The notes under the pieces were generated by a model that saw only the letters and a list, made by a program, of their open reading frames with translations, was not told where the DNA came from and searched no databases. Shown here one piece after another: positions 39,153-48,929 of a DNA stretch of 64,000 nucleotides. A program made the translations under genes and the position numbers. Numbering within the stretch: the stretch's first letter is position 1; each line of letters opens with the position of its first letter. The DNA lies in the NCBI RefSeq assembly GCF_947500705.1, contig NZ_CANMSY010000002.1:310001-374000 (forward strand). Reading direction: 5' to 3'. This DNA comes from an uncultured Brachybacterium sp. Its GTDB lineage: Bacteria; Actinomycetota; Actinomycetes; Actinomycetales; Dermabacteraceae.

Positions 39153-41244
39153 GCCGCTGCTGCAGGTCAAGGACCTGACCGTCACCTTCCCGAACGCGAA
39201 GGGCGGCGTCCGCGCCGTGCGCGGAGTCGACTACTCCGTGGGCGAGGGTGAGTTCCTCGGCATCGTCGGCGAATCCGGCTCCGGGAAGTCCGTCTCCTCT
39301 CTCGCGGTGATGGGGTTGCTCCCCTCCTCCGCGAAGATCACCGGTGACATCACCTTCCGCGGCGAGTCGCTGCTGGGGATGAGCGACCGTGCGCTGTCGA
39401 AGCTGCGCGGCCGCGAGATGGCGATGATCTTCCAGGATCCGCTCTCGGCGCTGACGCCCGTCTACACCGTGGGCCAGCAGATCGTGGAGGCACTGACCCT
39501 CCACGACAAGAACGTCCCGCAGCGCAGCGCCGAGAAGCGCGCCGTCGAGCTGCTGAAGATCGTGGGGATCCCCGCGGCGGAGCGCCGCGTCAAGGCCTTC
39601 CCCCACGAGTTCTCCGGGGGCATGCGTCAACGGGCGATGATCGCGATCGCGATCGCGAACGACCCCGCTCTGATCGTCGCTGACGAGCCCACCACGGCGC
39701 TGGACGTGACCATCCAGGCGCAGATCCTCGAGGTGCTGCAGAAGGCCAAGGAGGTCACGGGCGCTGCCGTCGTGCTGATCACCCACGACCTCGGCGTGGT
39801 CGCCGGCAATGTGGACCGGGTGGCGGTGATGTACGCCGGCAAGCTCGTCGAGAAGGGCCCCGTCGAGGAGGTCTTCCACTCGCCCCGCATGCCGTACACG
39901 ATGGGTCTGCTGCGTTCTGTGCCGAACATGCTCACCGCCGGCAAGGAGCGGCTGGTGCCGCTCGAGGGGCGGCCGCCGAACCTCGCGAACCTGCCCGTGG
40001 GCTGCCCCTTCGCAGATCGCTGCCCTGCGGCCCAGGATCGCTGCCGCACCACCGAGCCGGAGCTCCTCGCGGATCTCCGCGACGGCCGCGAGGTCGCCTG
40101 TCACCGGTCCGACGAGATCGCGGCGGGCACCCTGAAGCCCTCCGACATCTTCCCGCGCCCCCCTCACGAGGAGCGTGCGGTCAAGGACAGCACCGGCCTG
40201 CAGCCTGTCGTCAAGGCACAGGATCTGATCCGCCACTTCCCGCTGTACAAGGGCGCCGTGTTCCGCCGCGTGGTCGGCAGGGTCAAGGCCGTCGACGGCG
40301 TGGACTTCGAGGTCCTGCCGGGCGAGACCCTCGGTCTGGTGGGCGAGTCCGGTTCCGGCAAGTCCACCACCGCGCTCGAGATCATGGAGCTGGTCAGCCC
40401 GCAGCGCGGCAGCCTCGAGGTGACGGGCAAGGACGTCGGCACGCTGTCGCGCGCTGAACGGCTGGCGATGCGCCAGGACGTGCAGATCGTCTTCCAGGAC
40501 CCGATGGCGGCGGTCGACCCGCGCATGCCCGTCGGCGACATCATCGCGGAGCCGCTCACGGTCCACGGGGTTCCCCGCGCCGAGCGCGACCGCCGAGTGG
40601 TGGAGATGCTCGAGCTGGTGGGCCTGGACCCGGAGATGACCGACCGCTACCCGCACGAGTTCTCCGGCGGTCAGCGCCAGCGCATCGGCATCGCCCGCTC
40701 GCTGATCACCAACCCCAAGGTGCTCGTGCTCGACGAGCCGGTCTCCGCGCTCGACGTCTCGGTCCAGGCCGGCGTCGTCAACCTGCTCGAGGATCTGCGC
40801 GACCGGATGGGGCTGTCCTATCTGTTCGTCGCTCACGACCTCGCGATCGTCCGGGAGATCGCCGACAAGATCGCGGTGATGTACCTGGGCAGGATCGTCG
40901 AGTACGGCCCGGTGCAGGAGGTGTACGAGACCCCTCGTCATCCCTACACCCGCGCGCTCATGAGCGCGGTGCCGGTACCGGATCCGACGATCGAACGTGC
41001 GCGCCGACGGATCCTGCTGACCGGTGACCTCCCCAGCCCCACCGAGGACATCCCCGGCTGCAACTTCGCCTCGCGCTGCCCGTTGTTCCGGATGCTCGAC
41101 GAGACTCGCCAGGCGCAGTGCCTCGGCGACGATCCGGCGGCGACCGTGCACGGGAAGTCCAAGGTGGCCTGCCATCACGTCGATGAGATCCATCGGCTCG
41201 ATGATGCAGACATCTCCGCCCTGTCCCCCATCCCCGGCGACTGA
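39145..41244 (+). CDS. Fused double ATPase of a peptide ABC importer (DppD-DppF type)
   Basis: This 699-residue protein contains two complete ABC ATPase domains. Walker A is GESGSGKS at residues 42-49 and again near 400. Signature motifs are FSGGMRQR near 157 and FSGGQRQR near 507. Each domain ends with the Cys-containing oligopeptide C-terminal motif ([15 protein letters not shown] and [11 protein letters not shown]). One polypeptide thus replaces the usual DppD and DppF. It begins at a GTG with GAGGTG upstream. Confidence 0.95.
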   Translation: MPEPLLQVKDLTVTFPNAKGGVRAVRGVDYSVGEGEFLGIVGESGSGKSVSSLAVMGLLPSSAKITGDITFRGESLLGMSDRALSKLRGREMAMIFQDPLSALTPVYTVGQQIVEALTLHDKNVPQRSAEKRAVELLKIVGIPAAERRVKAFPHEFSGGMRQRAMIAIAIANDPALIVADEPTTALDVTIQAQILEVLQKAKEVTGAAVVLITHDLGVVAGNVDRVAVMYAGKLVEKGPVEEVFHSPRMPYTMGLLRSVPNMLTAGKERLVPLEGRPPNLANLPVGCPFADRCPAAQDRCRTTEPELLADLRDGREVACHRSDEIAAGTLKPSDIFPRPPHEERAVKDSTGLQPVVKAQDLIRHFPLYKGAVFRRVVGRVKAVDGVDFEVLPGETLGLVGESGSGKSTTALEIMELVSPQRGSLEVTGKDVGTLSRAERLAMRQDVQIVFQDPMAAVDPRMPVGDIIAEPLTVHGVPRAERDRRVVEMLELVGLDPEMTDRYPHEFSGGQRQRIGIARSLITNPKVLVLDEPVSALDVSVQAGVVNLLEDLRDRMGLSYLFVAHDLAIVREIADKIAVMYLGRIVEYGPVQEVYETPRHPYTRALMSAVPVPDPTIERARRRILLTGDLPSPTEDIPGCNFASRCPLFRMLDETRQAQCLGDDPAATVHGKSKVACHHVDEIHRLDDADISALSPIPGD

Positions 41245-41348
41245 CGCCCCGCGTCCACCGCCCCCAGAACCGCAGTACCCACCCCCAGAACCCGAGAACC
41301 CCGTGCAGAGCAGCAAGCAGCACATCTCACCCAGGAAGAGAGAAACCC

Positions 41349-43076
41349 ATGAAGATCACGAGCACTCGTCGTCTTTTCCTCGCCGGAACCGGCGTGGTCG
41401 GCTCCGCCGCCGCGCTCGCCGCATGCGGCGGTCAGGCCACTGAAGAGGAGCAGCAGTCGCAGGCTGCCGAGGAGAACGAAGAAGCCGCGGAGGAGCAGGG
41501 AGAGCTGCCCTCGACCGCCTGGGAGCGCATGGAGTACGACGAGGTCCCCGACGGCGGATCCCTGCGCAAGGCCATCCTCACCTTCCCGGCCAACTGGAAC
41601 CGCGACCAGGTCGACGGCAACAACGCCGACACCTCCGAGATCTCCTACCCCTGTGGTGCCGGCGCCGAGCTGATCCTCTCCGAGGCCGGCGAGAAGGAGC
41701 TGAACCCCGACTACATCGAGTCGGCGGAGATGACCTCCGAGGACCCGCAGACGGTCTCGGTCAAGTACAACCCGAACGCGAAGTGGGACGACGGCTCCCC
41801 GATCGTGGTCGCGGACCTGATCGCGCAGTGGAAGGCGCTGAACGGCTCCAACGAGGAGTTCCTCGTCGTCTCCACCGTGGGCTGGGACCAGATCGAGTCG
41901 ATCACCCAGACTGATGACGAGTACTCCGCCGAGATCGTCTTCTCCAGCCCGTTCATCGACTGGATCACCGTGCTCCACCCCGTGTCCCCGGCGTCGGTGT
42001 ACGCCGACCCGGAGACCTTCAACACCGGCTTCGCCGATGGCCCGACCCCGGGCAAGGGCCCCTTCAAGGTCGGGACCATGGACCAGGGCGGCGGCGTGGT
42101 CACCCTCGAGCGCAACGAGCACTGGTGGGGTCGTGCGCCGAAGCTGGAGACCGTCATCTTCCAGGTCGTCGACCAGACCACCCAGCCCCAGTCCTTCGCC
42201 AACGGCGAGATCGACTGGCTGGACGTCGGCACCGGTGACGTGCTCAGCCAGGCGAAGACCCGTTCGGATGCGACCATCCAGGCGACCAACGGTCTGACCT
42301 GGACGCACCTGACGATCAACGTCGGCGGTGGCGACGGCATCCTCGAGGACGTCAAGGTGCGCGAGGCGATGGCCCGTGGCATCGACCGCGACGCCATCGG
42401 CCGCGCCGTGGTGGGCCCGCTCGAGGCCCCGATCGTGCTGGTCGACAACTTCGTCTACATGCCCGGTCAGGACGGCTACCAGGACTCCTACGAGGCCATC
42501 GGCAGCCTCACCTTCGATCCCGAGGCCGCCGGCACGATCCTCGACGAGGCCGGTTGGGTGCTCGAGGGCGACAAGCGCTCCAAGGACGGCAAGACCCTGG
42601 ACCTCAGCGTCATCATCCCCGCGGACACCAAGTCGAACTCCGACCGTGCCCGCCAGGTGCAGACGAACCTCAATGCGATCGGCTTCAACGTCGAGCTGCA
42701 GACGGTGCCGTCCGACGGCTACTTCCCCGACTACGTCATGCCGAAGGCCTTCGACATGGTGACCTTCTCGTGGGTCGGCACCGCCTTCCCGGAGTCCTCC
42801 TCGGTCAACCTGGTCTACCCGATCGACTCGGGCCAGAACTACACCGGCTTCGCCGACGACCGTCTCGGCCCGCTCAACGAGCAGGTCAAGGCAGCCTTCG
42901 ATGAGGAGGAGCGTCGCAAGGTCGCCAACGAGATCTCCGCGATCATCGCCGAGTCCTTCGCGGTCATCCCGTTCTACGCGACCCCGAACATCGTGGCGAT
43001 CAAGACCGGCGTCGTGAACACCGGTGCCTCGCAGTTCGAGTCGACGGACTGGACCCAGGTCGGCGTCAAGGCCTGA
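41349..43076 (+). CDS. ABC transporter substrate-binding lipoprotein, family 5
   Basis: This 575-residue exported protein captures the transported solute. The N-terminus STRRLFLAGTGVVGS has a twin-arginine motif and ends with the lipobox LAAC (Cys26), indicating a Tat-exported lipoprotein. A Glu/Gln-rich linker precedes the SBP_bac_5 domain, with WDDGSPIVVADLIAQW and VREAMARGIDRDAIG typical of the family. AGGAAGAGAG precedes the ATG. It is the last gene of the operon, before a strong hairpin. Confidence 0.95.
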   Translation: MKITSTRRLFLAGTGVVGSAAALAACGGQATEEEQQSQAAEENEEAAEEQGELPSTAWERMEYDEVPDGGSLRKAILTFPANWNRDQVDGNNADTSEISYPCGAGAELILSEAGEKELNPDYIESAEMTSEDPQTVSVKYNPNAKWDDGSPIVVADLIAQWKALNGSNEEFLVVSTVGWDQIESITQTDDEYSAEIVFSSPFIDWITVLHPVSPASVYADPETFNTGFADGPTPGKGPFKVGTMDQGGGVVTLERNEHWWGRAPKLETVIFQVVDQTTQPQSFANGEIDWLDVGTGDVLSQAKTRSDATIQATNGLTWTHLTINVGGGDGILEDVKVREAMARGIDRDAIGRAVVGPLEAPIVLVDNFVYMPGQDGYQDSYEAIGSLTFDPEAAGTILDEAGWVLEGDKRSKDGKTLDLSVIIPADTKSNSDRARQVQTNLNAIGFNVELQTVPSDGYFPDYVMPKAFDMVTFSWVGTAFPESSSVNLVYPIDSGQNYTGFADDRLGPLNEQVKAAFDEEERRKVANEISAIIAESFAVIPFYATPNIVAIKTGVVNTGASQFESTDWTQVGVKA

Positions 43077-43109
43077 TCGACGTATCAGCCTGATCGAGGA
43101 CACCTCATG

Positions 43110-43147
43110 AGGAAGGGCCGGACCGCTGCGGCGGTCCGGCCCTTCCT
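43110..43147 (+). terminator. Terminator of the peptide ABC operon
   Basis: A perfect 17-base stem (AGGAAGGGCCGGACCGC with its complement) around a four-base loop, 34 bases after the binding-protein stop. Followed by CTGCTCCC rather than a T-run. Confidence 0.85.
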
Positions 43148-43216
43148 CTGCTCCCTTGTCCCCTGCTGTCTTCAGACGCTGTAGCCGCGCTGCCCCGGAT
43201 CAGCGGAGCGCAGTGC

Positions 43217-43900
43217 TCACAGCAGGATGCGCGCTGCGGCGAGCGCCGCGCACACTGCCACCACCGCGATCTGCACAAGGTTCGGGCGGGTGGTCATCTC
43301 TGTGCCGGCTCCCGCCGTGCTGTCCTGCGCGGGTTGTCCCTGCTGTCCTTGCCGTCCCTGCTGTCCGTCACGGCCGTCCTGCCAGCGCTCCCACCGCAGC
43401 TTGATCACTGCGGATCGGCTGGACTGCTGGTCGTTGACGAGCCGCTCCTGTGGCGTGAGCCGGCGGCCGCGCAGACCCTGTTCGTGGATCTGCGCCTGTC
43501 GCCGCCAGGGCGCATCGCGGCTCAGCGCGGGTGCGTTCCAGGCGGTGATGGTCGAGGTGGTGCCGCTGCGGCCCGCGACCTCGAGTCGCAGCATCGCGCC
43601 GACCCTCACCTCCTCGATCACTGCGAAGGGGACCAGGTGGGTGACCAGGACGTTGCGCACCTCGACGGAGTCCTCATGCAGGACCACCCGTGGTGCCCAC
43701 AGCACCATCCACACCAGCGCCAGGATCAGCAGCAGCACCGGCAGCATCATCATGCCCTCCCACCCCGCACGGAGCACGGCGTCGAGGGTGAGGCCGAGGC
43801 CGAGCAGCCCGACGACCGCGCAGAGCACTATCGCCCCGTGGGGGCGCAGGTGGAGGGTGCCTCCCGGATCGTGAACGGGGGCTGGGCTGGTGGAAGGCAT
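43217..43900 (-). CDS. PH-like membrane protein
   Basis: This 227-residue protein has two N-terminal helices (AIVLCAVVGLLGLGLTLDAV and MMMLPVLLLILALVWMVL), a PH-like beta domain beginning VVLHEDSVEVRNVLVTHLVP, a Gln/Gly-rich linker (GQQGRQGQQGQ) and a C-terminal helix LVQIAVVAVCAALAA. It resembles the proteins at 21364 and 23171. ATG 43900 lies six bases after TACCGT, and the longer open frame belongs to the moeA-like gene's other strand register. Function unknown. Confidence 0.78.
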   Translation of the reverse strand: MPSTSPAPVHDPGGTLHLRPHGAIVLCAVVGLLGLGLTLDAVLRAGWEGMMMLPVLLLILALVWMVLWAPRVVLHEDSVEVRNVLVTHLVPFAVIEEVRVGAMLRLEVAGRSGTTSTITAWNAPALSRDAPWRRQAQIHEQGLRGRRLTPQERLVNDQQSSRSAVIKLRWERWQDGRDGQQGRQGQQGQPAQDSTAGAGTEMTTRPNLVQIAVVAVCAALAAARILL

Positions 43901-43906
43901 GGAGTC

Positions 43907-43912
43907 ACGGTA
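43907..43912 (-). promoter_or_regulatory. Leaderless -10 element of the 43217-43900 gene
   Basis: TACCGT on the minus strand, six bases before ATG 43900. It lies between this gene and the end of the second moeA. Confidence 0.55.
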
Positions 43913-43925
43913 GTGCAGGAGCGCC

Positions 43926-45137
43926 TCAGATCCTGAGCACGGCCACGGTGCCGTCAGCGGCGTCGGCATCGCTGCGCAGCACGATCGCGTCGGCCCGCCC
44001 GTAAGGGGCCAGGCGCCGCCCGGGCAGCAGGTCGACCACCTCCCGGCCGTCGGCCGCGAGGCGCAGCCTGCCGGGCAGCGCATGCACGGTGCCGGGTCGG
44101 GGCTGCCCCCGATCTGCCGCCGTGTCACCGAGCAGCATCCGGCATGGCGCGGCGCGCTCCGCCATCAGCAGCGGCCGGACGAACAGGTGATAGCCGACCA
44201 ATGCTCCGACCGGGGTGCCGGGAAGATGGACGACGGGCGCTCCACCGTCGAGCAGTCCCCACCCTTGCGGTCCGCCGGGGCGCAGCGCGAGATGCTCGAA
44301 TCGGGAGGTGCTGCTGCCCTGGTCGCCGAGCAGGGTCTTGACCACGTCGAAGGCGCCGTGGCCGATGCCGCCGGTGGTGAGGACGAGGTCGGACTCCGCG
44401 GCGGCGCGGGCGAGCGTCTCGCGCAGCAGGACGTGGTCATCGCCGCTGTGCAGCGAGGGCAGCGCCTGCGCGCCGTCGGCCGCGAGCGCCGCAGCGAGCA
44501 TCGTGCCGTTGGATTCGCGCACGCTGCCGATCGCGGTCGCCTCTGCGGCGAGCTCGTCCCCGGTGACCACCACGGTCACCCGGTGGCGGCGACGCACCGG
44601 AAGGTGGGCGAGCCCCAGGGCTCTGGCCAGCCCCACCAGTCCCGGACCCACCAGGTCTCCGGCGGCGGCGAGCAGCTCCTCCGCAGCGACCTCCTCGCCG
44701 GGGAAGCGCACGTGGCGCCCGGCGGCCGGCATGGCCTCCAGTGTGATGGCCACTGCGGCCGGGGCGGGCCCGAAAGGGTCGGCATCCGTCGCCTCGACCT
44801 CGATCACGGCGTCGGCACCGGCGGGCACCGCGCCTCCGGTCATGATCCGGGCGGCGGTGCCGGGCACCAGCGCCGGGACCTGGCCGGGGCGAGCGGGGAT
44901 CTCGGAGCTCACCGGGAGAGTGGTGGTGCCAGGAACCCTCAGATCTGCACGGCGCACCGCGAAGCCGTCCATCGCGGCGATGGGCAGGGCCGGCATCGCC
45001 TCGGGGCTGTGGACCGCGGCGGCGAGATATCGACCTCGCGCCTGCTGCACCGGCACCAGCTCGGACTGCAGCGGCAGCGTGATCTCGCGGGTCAGCAGTT
45101 CGCGCCACTGTCGCGGCGAGAGACGATGGGCGCTCAT
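43926..45137 (-). CDS. Second MoeA-family protein, divergent
   Basis: This 403-residue protein has the full MoeA outline: IAAMDGFAVRRADL, IMTGGAVPAGADAVIEVE, VVTGDELAAEA and a domain IV. However, two active-site loops differ from the canonical copy at 32571. TTGGIGHGAFDVV replaces TSGGVSMG, and HLPGTPVGALV replaces the FPGNPVSA form. It may be specialised or have a regulatory or structural role. AGGAGG precedes ATG 45137. It lies far from the main moa cluster. Confidence 0.88.
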   Translation of the reverse strand: MSAHRLSPRQWRELLTREITLPLQSELVPVQQARGRYLAAAVHSPEAMPALPIAAMDGFAVRRADLRVPGTTTLPVSSEIPARPGQVPALVPGTAARIMTGGAVPAGADAVIEVEATDADPFGPAPAAVAITLEAMPAAGRHVRFPGEEVAAEELLAAAGDLVGPGLVGLARALGLAHLPVRRRHRVTVVVTGDELAAEATAIGSVRESNGTMLAAALAADGAQALPSLHSGDDHVLLRETLARAAAESDLVLTTGGIGHGAFDVVKTLLGDQGSSTSRFEHLALRPGGPQGWGLLDGGAPVVHLPGTPVGALVGYHLFVRPLLMAERAAPCRMLLGDTAADRGQPRPGTVHALPGRLRLAADGREVVDLLPGRRLAPYGRADAIVLRSDADAADGTVAVLRI

Positions 45138-45247
45138 GGTCCTCCTGGGGAAGCGTCGCGGCATGCGGTCCTTCCATGATCCCCCATCGTCGGCCCCACG
45201 ATCCCGACCATCGACCTTCTGCCGTGGCCACCGCCGGGCGGGGGGTG

Positions 45248-45253
45248 CATGAT
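45248..45253 (+). promoter_or_regulatory. Leaderless -10 element of the oxidoreductase gene
   Basis: CATGAT followed by GGGGCC and the ATG at 45260. Confidence 0.5.
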
Positions 45254-45259
45254 GGGGCC

Positions 45260-46246
45260 ATGCGTGAGATCCGTTTCGACCGCTTCGGCGGCCCAGAGGT
45301 CCTGACCCTGCACACCGACGCCCCCACACCCGAGCCCGCGCCCGACGAGGTGCTCGTGCAGGTGCTGTTCGCCGGCCTGAACCCGCTGGACTTCAAGATC
45401 CGCGACGGCTCCTCGGGACGGGCGAAGGACCTGCCGCTGCCGGCGGGCACCGGTCGGGAGATGGTCGGCACCGTGATCGGGGCCGGCTCCGGGCTCGACC
45501 AGGCCGAGCTGGGCTCTCGCGGCCTCACCGAGGGGACTCGCGTGTTCGGGATGCGGAGCCCCGGGGATCACCGCGGGGTGGCCGCCGAGGTGATCGCGAT
45601 CTCGGCCGATGACCTCGCCCCGGTGCCCGGGGAGATCCCCGAGGAGGAGCTGCCGCGCTGGGCCGGGCTGGCGCTGGTGGGACTCACCGCGATCGCCACT
45701 GTGCGGGACACCGCCGGGATCGAGGAGGGTGAGACGGTGCTGATCCACGGCGGCAGCGGCGGAGTGGGACAGCTGCTGATCCCGATGGCGCTCGAGGCCG
45801 GAGCCTCCGCCGTGTATGCCACCGGGCGGTCCGCCAACGCCGAGCGCATCCGCGAGCTCGGCGCGACGCCCATCCCCTACGACACTGCTGATTGGGGCTC
45901 GGAGCTGCAGCGCCTCACGGACGGCCGCGGGGTCGACGTCGTGCTCGACACCCACTATCACGCGACCTTCCTGCCCAGCCTCGACCAGCTCGCCCCCGGC
46001 GGCCGGATCGTCGCCCTCCCCTCCCTTGCGGATCTCACCCCGGCGCTCGAGCGGAGCATCGAGGCACGGGTGCCGTCGATCGTGCAGAGCCGGGAGCGGC
46101 TGGACCGCCTGGCTCAGGGCATCCGCGCCGGCCGCTACCCGCTCGAGGTCTCCGAGGTGCTGCCCATGAGCCAGATCGACCAGGCGCATGTGCGGCTCGA
46201 GGAGGGCCACACCCGCGGGAAGCTGGTGCTCGACATCGGAGCCTGA
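45260..46246 (+). CDS. NADPH:quinone oxidoreductase (zinc-independent MDR family)
   Basis: This 328-residue enzyme has the GroES-like N-terminal domain, with LNPLDFKIRDGSSG in place of the zinc ligands, and the Rossmann loop VLIHGGSGGVGQLLIPMALE. The end (EGHTRGKLVLDIG) is typical of quinone oxidoreductases. It should reduce quinones or enones with NADPH in the cytoplasm. It is divergent from the second moeA, and the start is set by the leaderless promoter. Confidence 0.9.
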   Translation: MREIRFDRFGGPEVLTLHTDAPTPEPAPDEVLVQVLFAGLNPLDFKIRDGSSGRAKDLPLPAGTGREMVGTVIGAGSGLDQAELGSRGLTEGTRVFGMRSPGDHRGVAAEVIAISADDLAPVPGEIPEEELPRWAGLALVGLTAIATVRDTAGIEEGETVLIHGGSGGVGQLLIPMALEAGASAVYATGRSANAERIRELGATPIPYDTADWGSELQRLTDGRGVDVVLDTHYHATFLPSLDQLAPGGRIVALPSLADLTPALERSIEARVPSIVQSRERLDRLAQGIRAGRYPLEVSEVLPMSQIDQAHVRLEEGHTRGKLVLDIGA

Positions 46247-46300
46247 GCCGCCGGGCACGCGCCGGCTCACCGCGGTGAGCCCGGACACATGTCCAGCAGG

Positions 46301-46306
46301 TACCCT
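46301..46306 (+). promoter_or_regulatory. Leaderless -10 element of the methyltransferase operon
   Basis: TACCCT, then six bases, then ATG 46313. This would drive the following five overlapping genes as well. Confidence 0.6.
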
Positions 46307-46312
46307 TTTCTC

Positions 46313-47599
46313 ATGCCTGTGCCCCCTGCCGATGATGCCGATGCCGCCCTCCGTGCCCTCGAGCCGGTGTTGCATCCCGGAGGGTGGTCGCTGCTGAACT
46401 CCCTGCCTCCCTACCGTGAGGACGACGTGCTGCGGACCTCGACGCGGCTGCGCGAGGCCGGCCATTCCCCTGAGCTGGTCTCCGCGGTGCTGACCCAGTC
46501 GCGGCTGCGGGCACGCGCTGCGGACAAGTTCGGGGAGTTCGCCTGGTCCATGCTCTTCACCCCCCATGGGCTCGAGCAGGCGACGCGTCTGCGGATCGCA
46601 GCGCTGCATGCCCAGCGCTTCCAGCGGGCCGGAGTGGGCAGCGTCGCGGACCTCGGCTGCGGCATCGGCGGCGATTCGATGGCGATGGCGGGGCTGGGGC
46701 TCGAGGTGATGGCGGTGGATCGTGATCCCGCAGCGGTCGCCGTGGCCACGGTGAACCTGCTCCCCTTCCCCAACGCCCGCGCCCAGCTGGGTGACGCCGC
46801 GGAGCACGACCCCGGGTCCACCGAGGGTGTCTGGCTGGACCCCGCCCGCCGAGCTCCCTCCCGCGGTGGCACCCGGCGCCTGCACGACCCCGAGGAGTAC
46901 GAGCCGCCGCTGTCCGCCGTCCTGGACCTCGCGCGCCGGCTCGGCACTGACGATGGGCTCGGACCACTCGGTGCCAAGCTCGGTCCGGCCGTCGCCCGGG
47001 AGGCGCTGCCGCGCGAGGTGGAGGTCCAGTGGCTGTCCTACCACGGGCAGGTCCTCGAGGCCGCCGCCTGGTGCGGACCGCTCGCACGCGAGGGCGTGCT
47101 CTCCTCCGCCCTGCTCATCGATCACTCCGGCGCGCACCGTCTGGACCGAGGCGTCGACTCCGCCGGCGACCCCACGCCGGGTCCGGTCGGCGACCACGTC
47201 TACGAGCCCGACGGCGCCGTGATCCGCGCCGGCCTGATCGGCACCCTCGCCGAGCACCTCGGGGCCCGCACCCTGGACGAGACGATCGCCTATCTCACCG
47301 GCGACCGTCAGGTGAGCACCCCCTTCGCCCGCGGCTACACCGTGCACGACGTGATGCCCTTCGGCCTCAAGCGCCTGACCGCCTACCTGCGGGAGCATCG
47401 CCTGGGCGTGCTGGAGATCAAGAAGCGCGGCACCGCCGTGGAGCCCGAGGAGCTGCGCCGCAAACTGCGCCCGCGCCGCTTCGGCGACGGAGCCGCGACC
47501 CTGATCCTCACCCGCATCGGCGGGGAGCAGTCCGTGATCGTCGCCTCGCCGCATCCGAGGCCTGCCATCCAGGGCACCGCGCAGGAGGCCACGCGTTGA
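46313..47599 (+). CDS. Class I SAM-dependent methyltransferase with THUMP-like C-terminus
   Basis: This 428-residue protein has an N-terminal helical region, the SAM-binding motif VADLGCGIGGDSMAMAG with the acidic strand end VMAVDRD, the segment WLDPARRAP and a C-terminal THUMP-like domain (VLEIKKRGTAVEPEELRRKL). It resembles actinobacterial putative RNA methyltransferases; the substrate is unknown. Its stop overlaps the next start as TTGA, so it begins the DUF4129/MoxR/DUF58 operon. Confidence 0.87.
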   Translation: MPVPPADDADAALRALEPVLHPGGWSLLNSLPPYREDDVLRTSTRLREAGHSPELVSAVLTQSRLRARAADKFGEFAWSMLFTPHGLEQATRLRIAALHAQRFQRAGVGSVADLGCGIGGDSMAMAGLGLEVMAVDRDPAAVAVATVNLLPFPNARAQLGDAAEHDPGSTEGVWLDPARRAPSRGGTRRLHDPEEYEPPLSAVLDLARRLGTDDGLGPLGAKLGPAVAREALPREVEVQWLSYHGQVLEAAAWCGPLAREGVLSSALLIDHSGAHRLDRGVDSAGDPTPGPVGDHVYEPDGAVIRAGLIGTLAEHLGARTLDETIAYLTGDRQVSTPFARGYTVHDVMPFGLKRLTAYLREHRLGVLEIKKRGTAVEPEELRRKLRPRRFGDGAATLILTRIGGEQSVIVASPHPRPAIQGTAQEATR

Positions 47600-48426
47600 G
47601 CACCGGGAGCGGCACCAGCGCCGCCACCGACGCCGCCGCCGAAACTGGTGCTGCCCGCAGCACGGACAGCTCCGCGCGCGCCGACGCCCATCGTCGTCTG
47701 GTCGCGGTGCTGCTGCTGATCGTCTCCCTCGGCGCGATCGGCCTGGTCGCCCTCGGCGCGGCCGCGGATCGAGGGCCCGGCGCGGTGTACACGGGAGAGA
47801 CCGAGGGCGAGTACCAGTTCGCTCCTGCTCGTGAGGCCTACAACGAACCGGACTGGGCCACCCAGGATCTGCCCACCCAGCCTCCGGACCCCGACGGCCC
47901 GAACACCGGGCTGGTCATCGCCCTGGTGGTGCTCGGCGTGGTCCTCCTCGCCCTCGCCGTCTGGGTCGCTTACCGGATGCGGAAGCTCGCCCGCCCCACC
48001 CCCGCGCTGGCCGGGTACGCCGAGGAGGACGAGCTCACCGCCGAGCAGGCGATGGCCGCGCTCGAGGATGCCCGCGCTCATCTCTCCACCGTGGTCGATG
48101 CCCATGATGCGGTGATCGCGGCCTGGCTGGCGCTCGAGCGCGCCATCGCCGAGGCCGGGGTGCGCCGCGCCCCCTCCCAGACCACGCTCGAGTTCGTCGT
48201 GGCCGTGCTCGGTGCCCTGGAGCTCGACCGCTCGGCGCTCGATCGACTCTCGCACCTGTACCGTCGGGCGCTGTTCGACCCCCAGCCCCTGGTGGAGTCG
48301 GACCGCGACGAGGCGCTCGGGCTGCTCGACGGGCTGACCGCGGATCTCGAGGTCGCCGCGAGCGGGGTCGACTCACCAGGGGGCGGCTCGGTGGAGAAGC
48401 GAGCGATGGAGGAGGGCTCCGGATGA
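47596..48426 (+). CDS. DUF4129-containing membrane protein
   Basis: This 276-residue protein has one membrane helix near the N-terminus (LVAVLLLIVSLGAIGLVAL), an extracytoplasmic stretch with PAREAYNEPDWATQ, a second helix (GLVIALVVLGVVLLALAVWV) and a cytoplasmic DUF4129 region with AWLALERAIAEAGVRRAPSQ and LSHLYRRALFD. It starts at a TTG with AGGAGG upstream, overlapping the methyltransferase stop. DUF4129 proteins are commonly encoded with MoxR and DUF58. Confidence 0.87.
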   Translation: MSTGSGTSAATDAAAETGAARSTDSSARADAHRRLVAVLLLIVSLGAIGLVALGAAADRGPGAVYTGETEGEYQFAPAREAYNEPDWATQDLPTQPPDPDGPNTGLVIALVVLGVVLLALAVWVAYRMRKLARPTPALAGYAEEDELTAEQAMAALEDARAHLSTVVDAHDAVIAAWLALERAIAEAGVRRAPSQTTLEFVVAVLGALELDRSALDRLSHLYRRALFDPQPLVESDRDEALGLLDGLTADLEVAASGVDSPGGGSVEKRAMEEGSG

Positions 48427-48929
48427 TCCGCTCCAGGCTCCCGCTGCTCGTGAAGCTGGCGATCGGCGTGGCGCTCGCCCTGGCGCTGTACGTCATCTGC
48501 ACCTTCTTCGGGCTGTACCTGCCGCTGCCGCTCCTGGTCTCCGTGGGCCTGGCCTGCGGTGCCATCTGGTGGATCATCGACGAGGGTGCTGACCGCGCCG
48601 ACCAGCTGCACGCTCCCGCACTCGATCTCGACGCCGACTACGCGCTGCCCCATGCCCAGGACACACGGGTGCGCCGGCTCGAGGACCTCGCTCATGGCGC
48701 CCAGCCCAGCCGCCGCATGACCAGTCGCGGCCTCGCCCGCGCACTGGACGAGATCGCCGAGGAGCGAGCACGCGATCCTGATGCCCCCGCGCTCAGCAGC
48801 GGTCTGGAGCGGCTGCTCGTGACCGCCCGCCATCCCGATGCCGAGACCCACCCCGTCGGCCCCATCGACCGACGTGCCCTGCACCGCTGCCTGACCGAGC
48901 TCGCCTCGCGCGAGGAGAGGGACCGATGA
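48423..48929 (+). CDS. Small membrane protein of the MoxR cluster
   Basis: This 168-residue protein has two membrane helices (LAIGVALALALYVICTFFG and LPLLVSVGLACGAIWWII) and a charged cytoplasmic tail. It overlaps both neighbours by ATGA. I do not recognise a named family; its constant linkage suggests a role in the same membrane complex. Confidence 0.8.
   Translation: MIRSRLPLLVKLAIGVALALALYVICTFFGLYLPLPLLVSVGLACGAIWWIIDEGADRADQLHAPALDLDADYALPHAQDTRVRRLEDLAHGAQPSRRMTSRGLARALDEIAEERARDPDAPALSSGLERLLVTARHPDAETHPVGPIDRRALHRCLTELASREERDR

Noticed and set aside
39049..41325. Long minus-strand open frame antisense to the ABC ATPase gene
   Set aside because: The plus strand encodes a complete double ATPase with all motifs; the antisense frame is a shadow.
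45134..47554. Long minus-strand open frame antisense to the oxidoreductase and methyltransferase genes
   Set aside because: Low-complexity product, no ribosome site; the sense genes have clear cofactor motifs.
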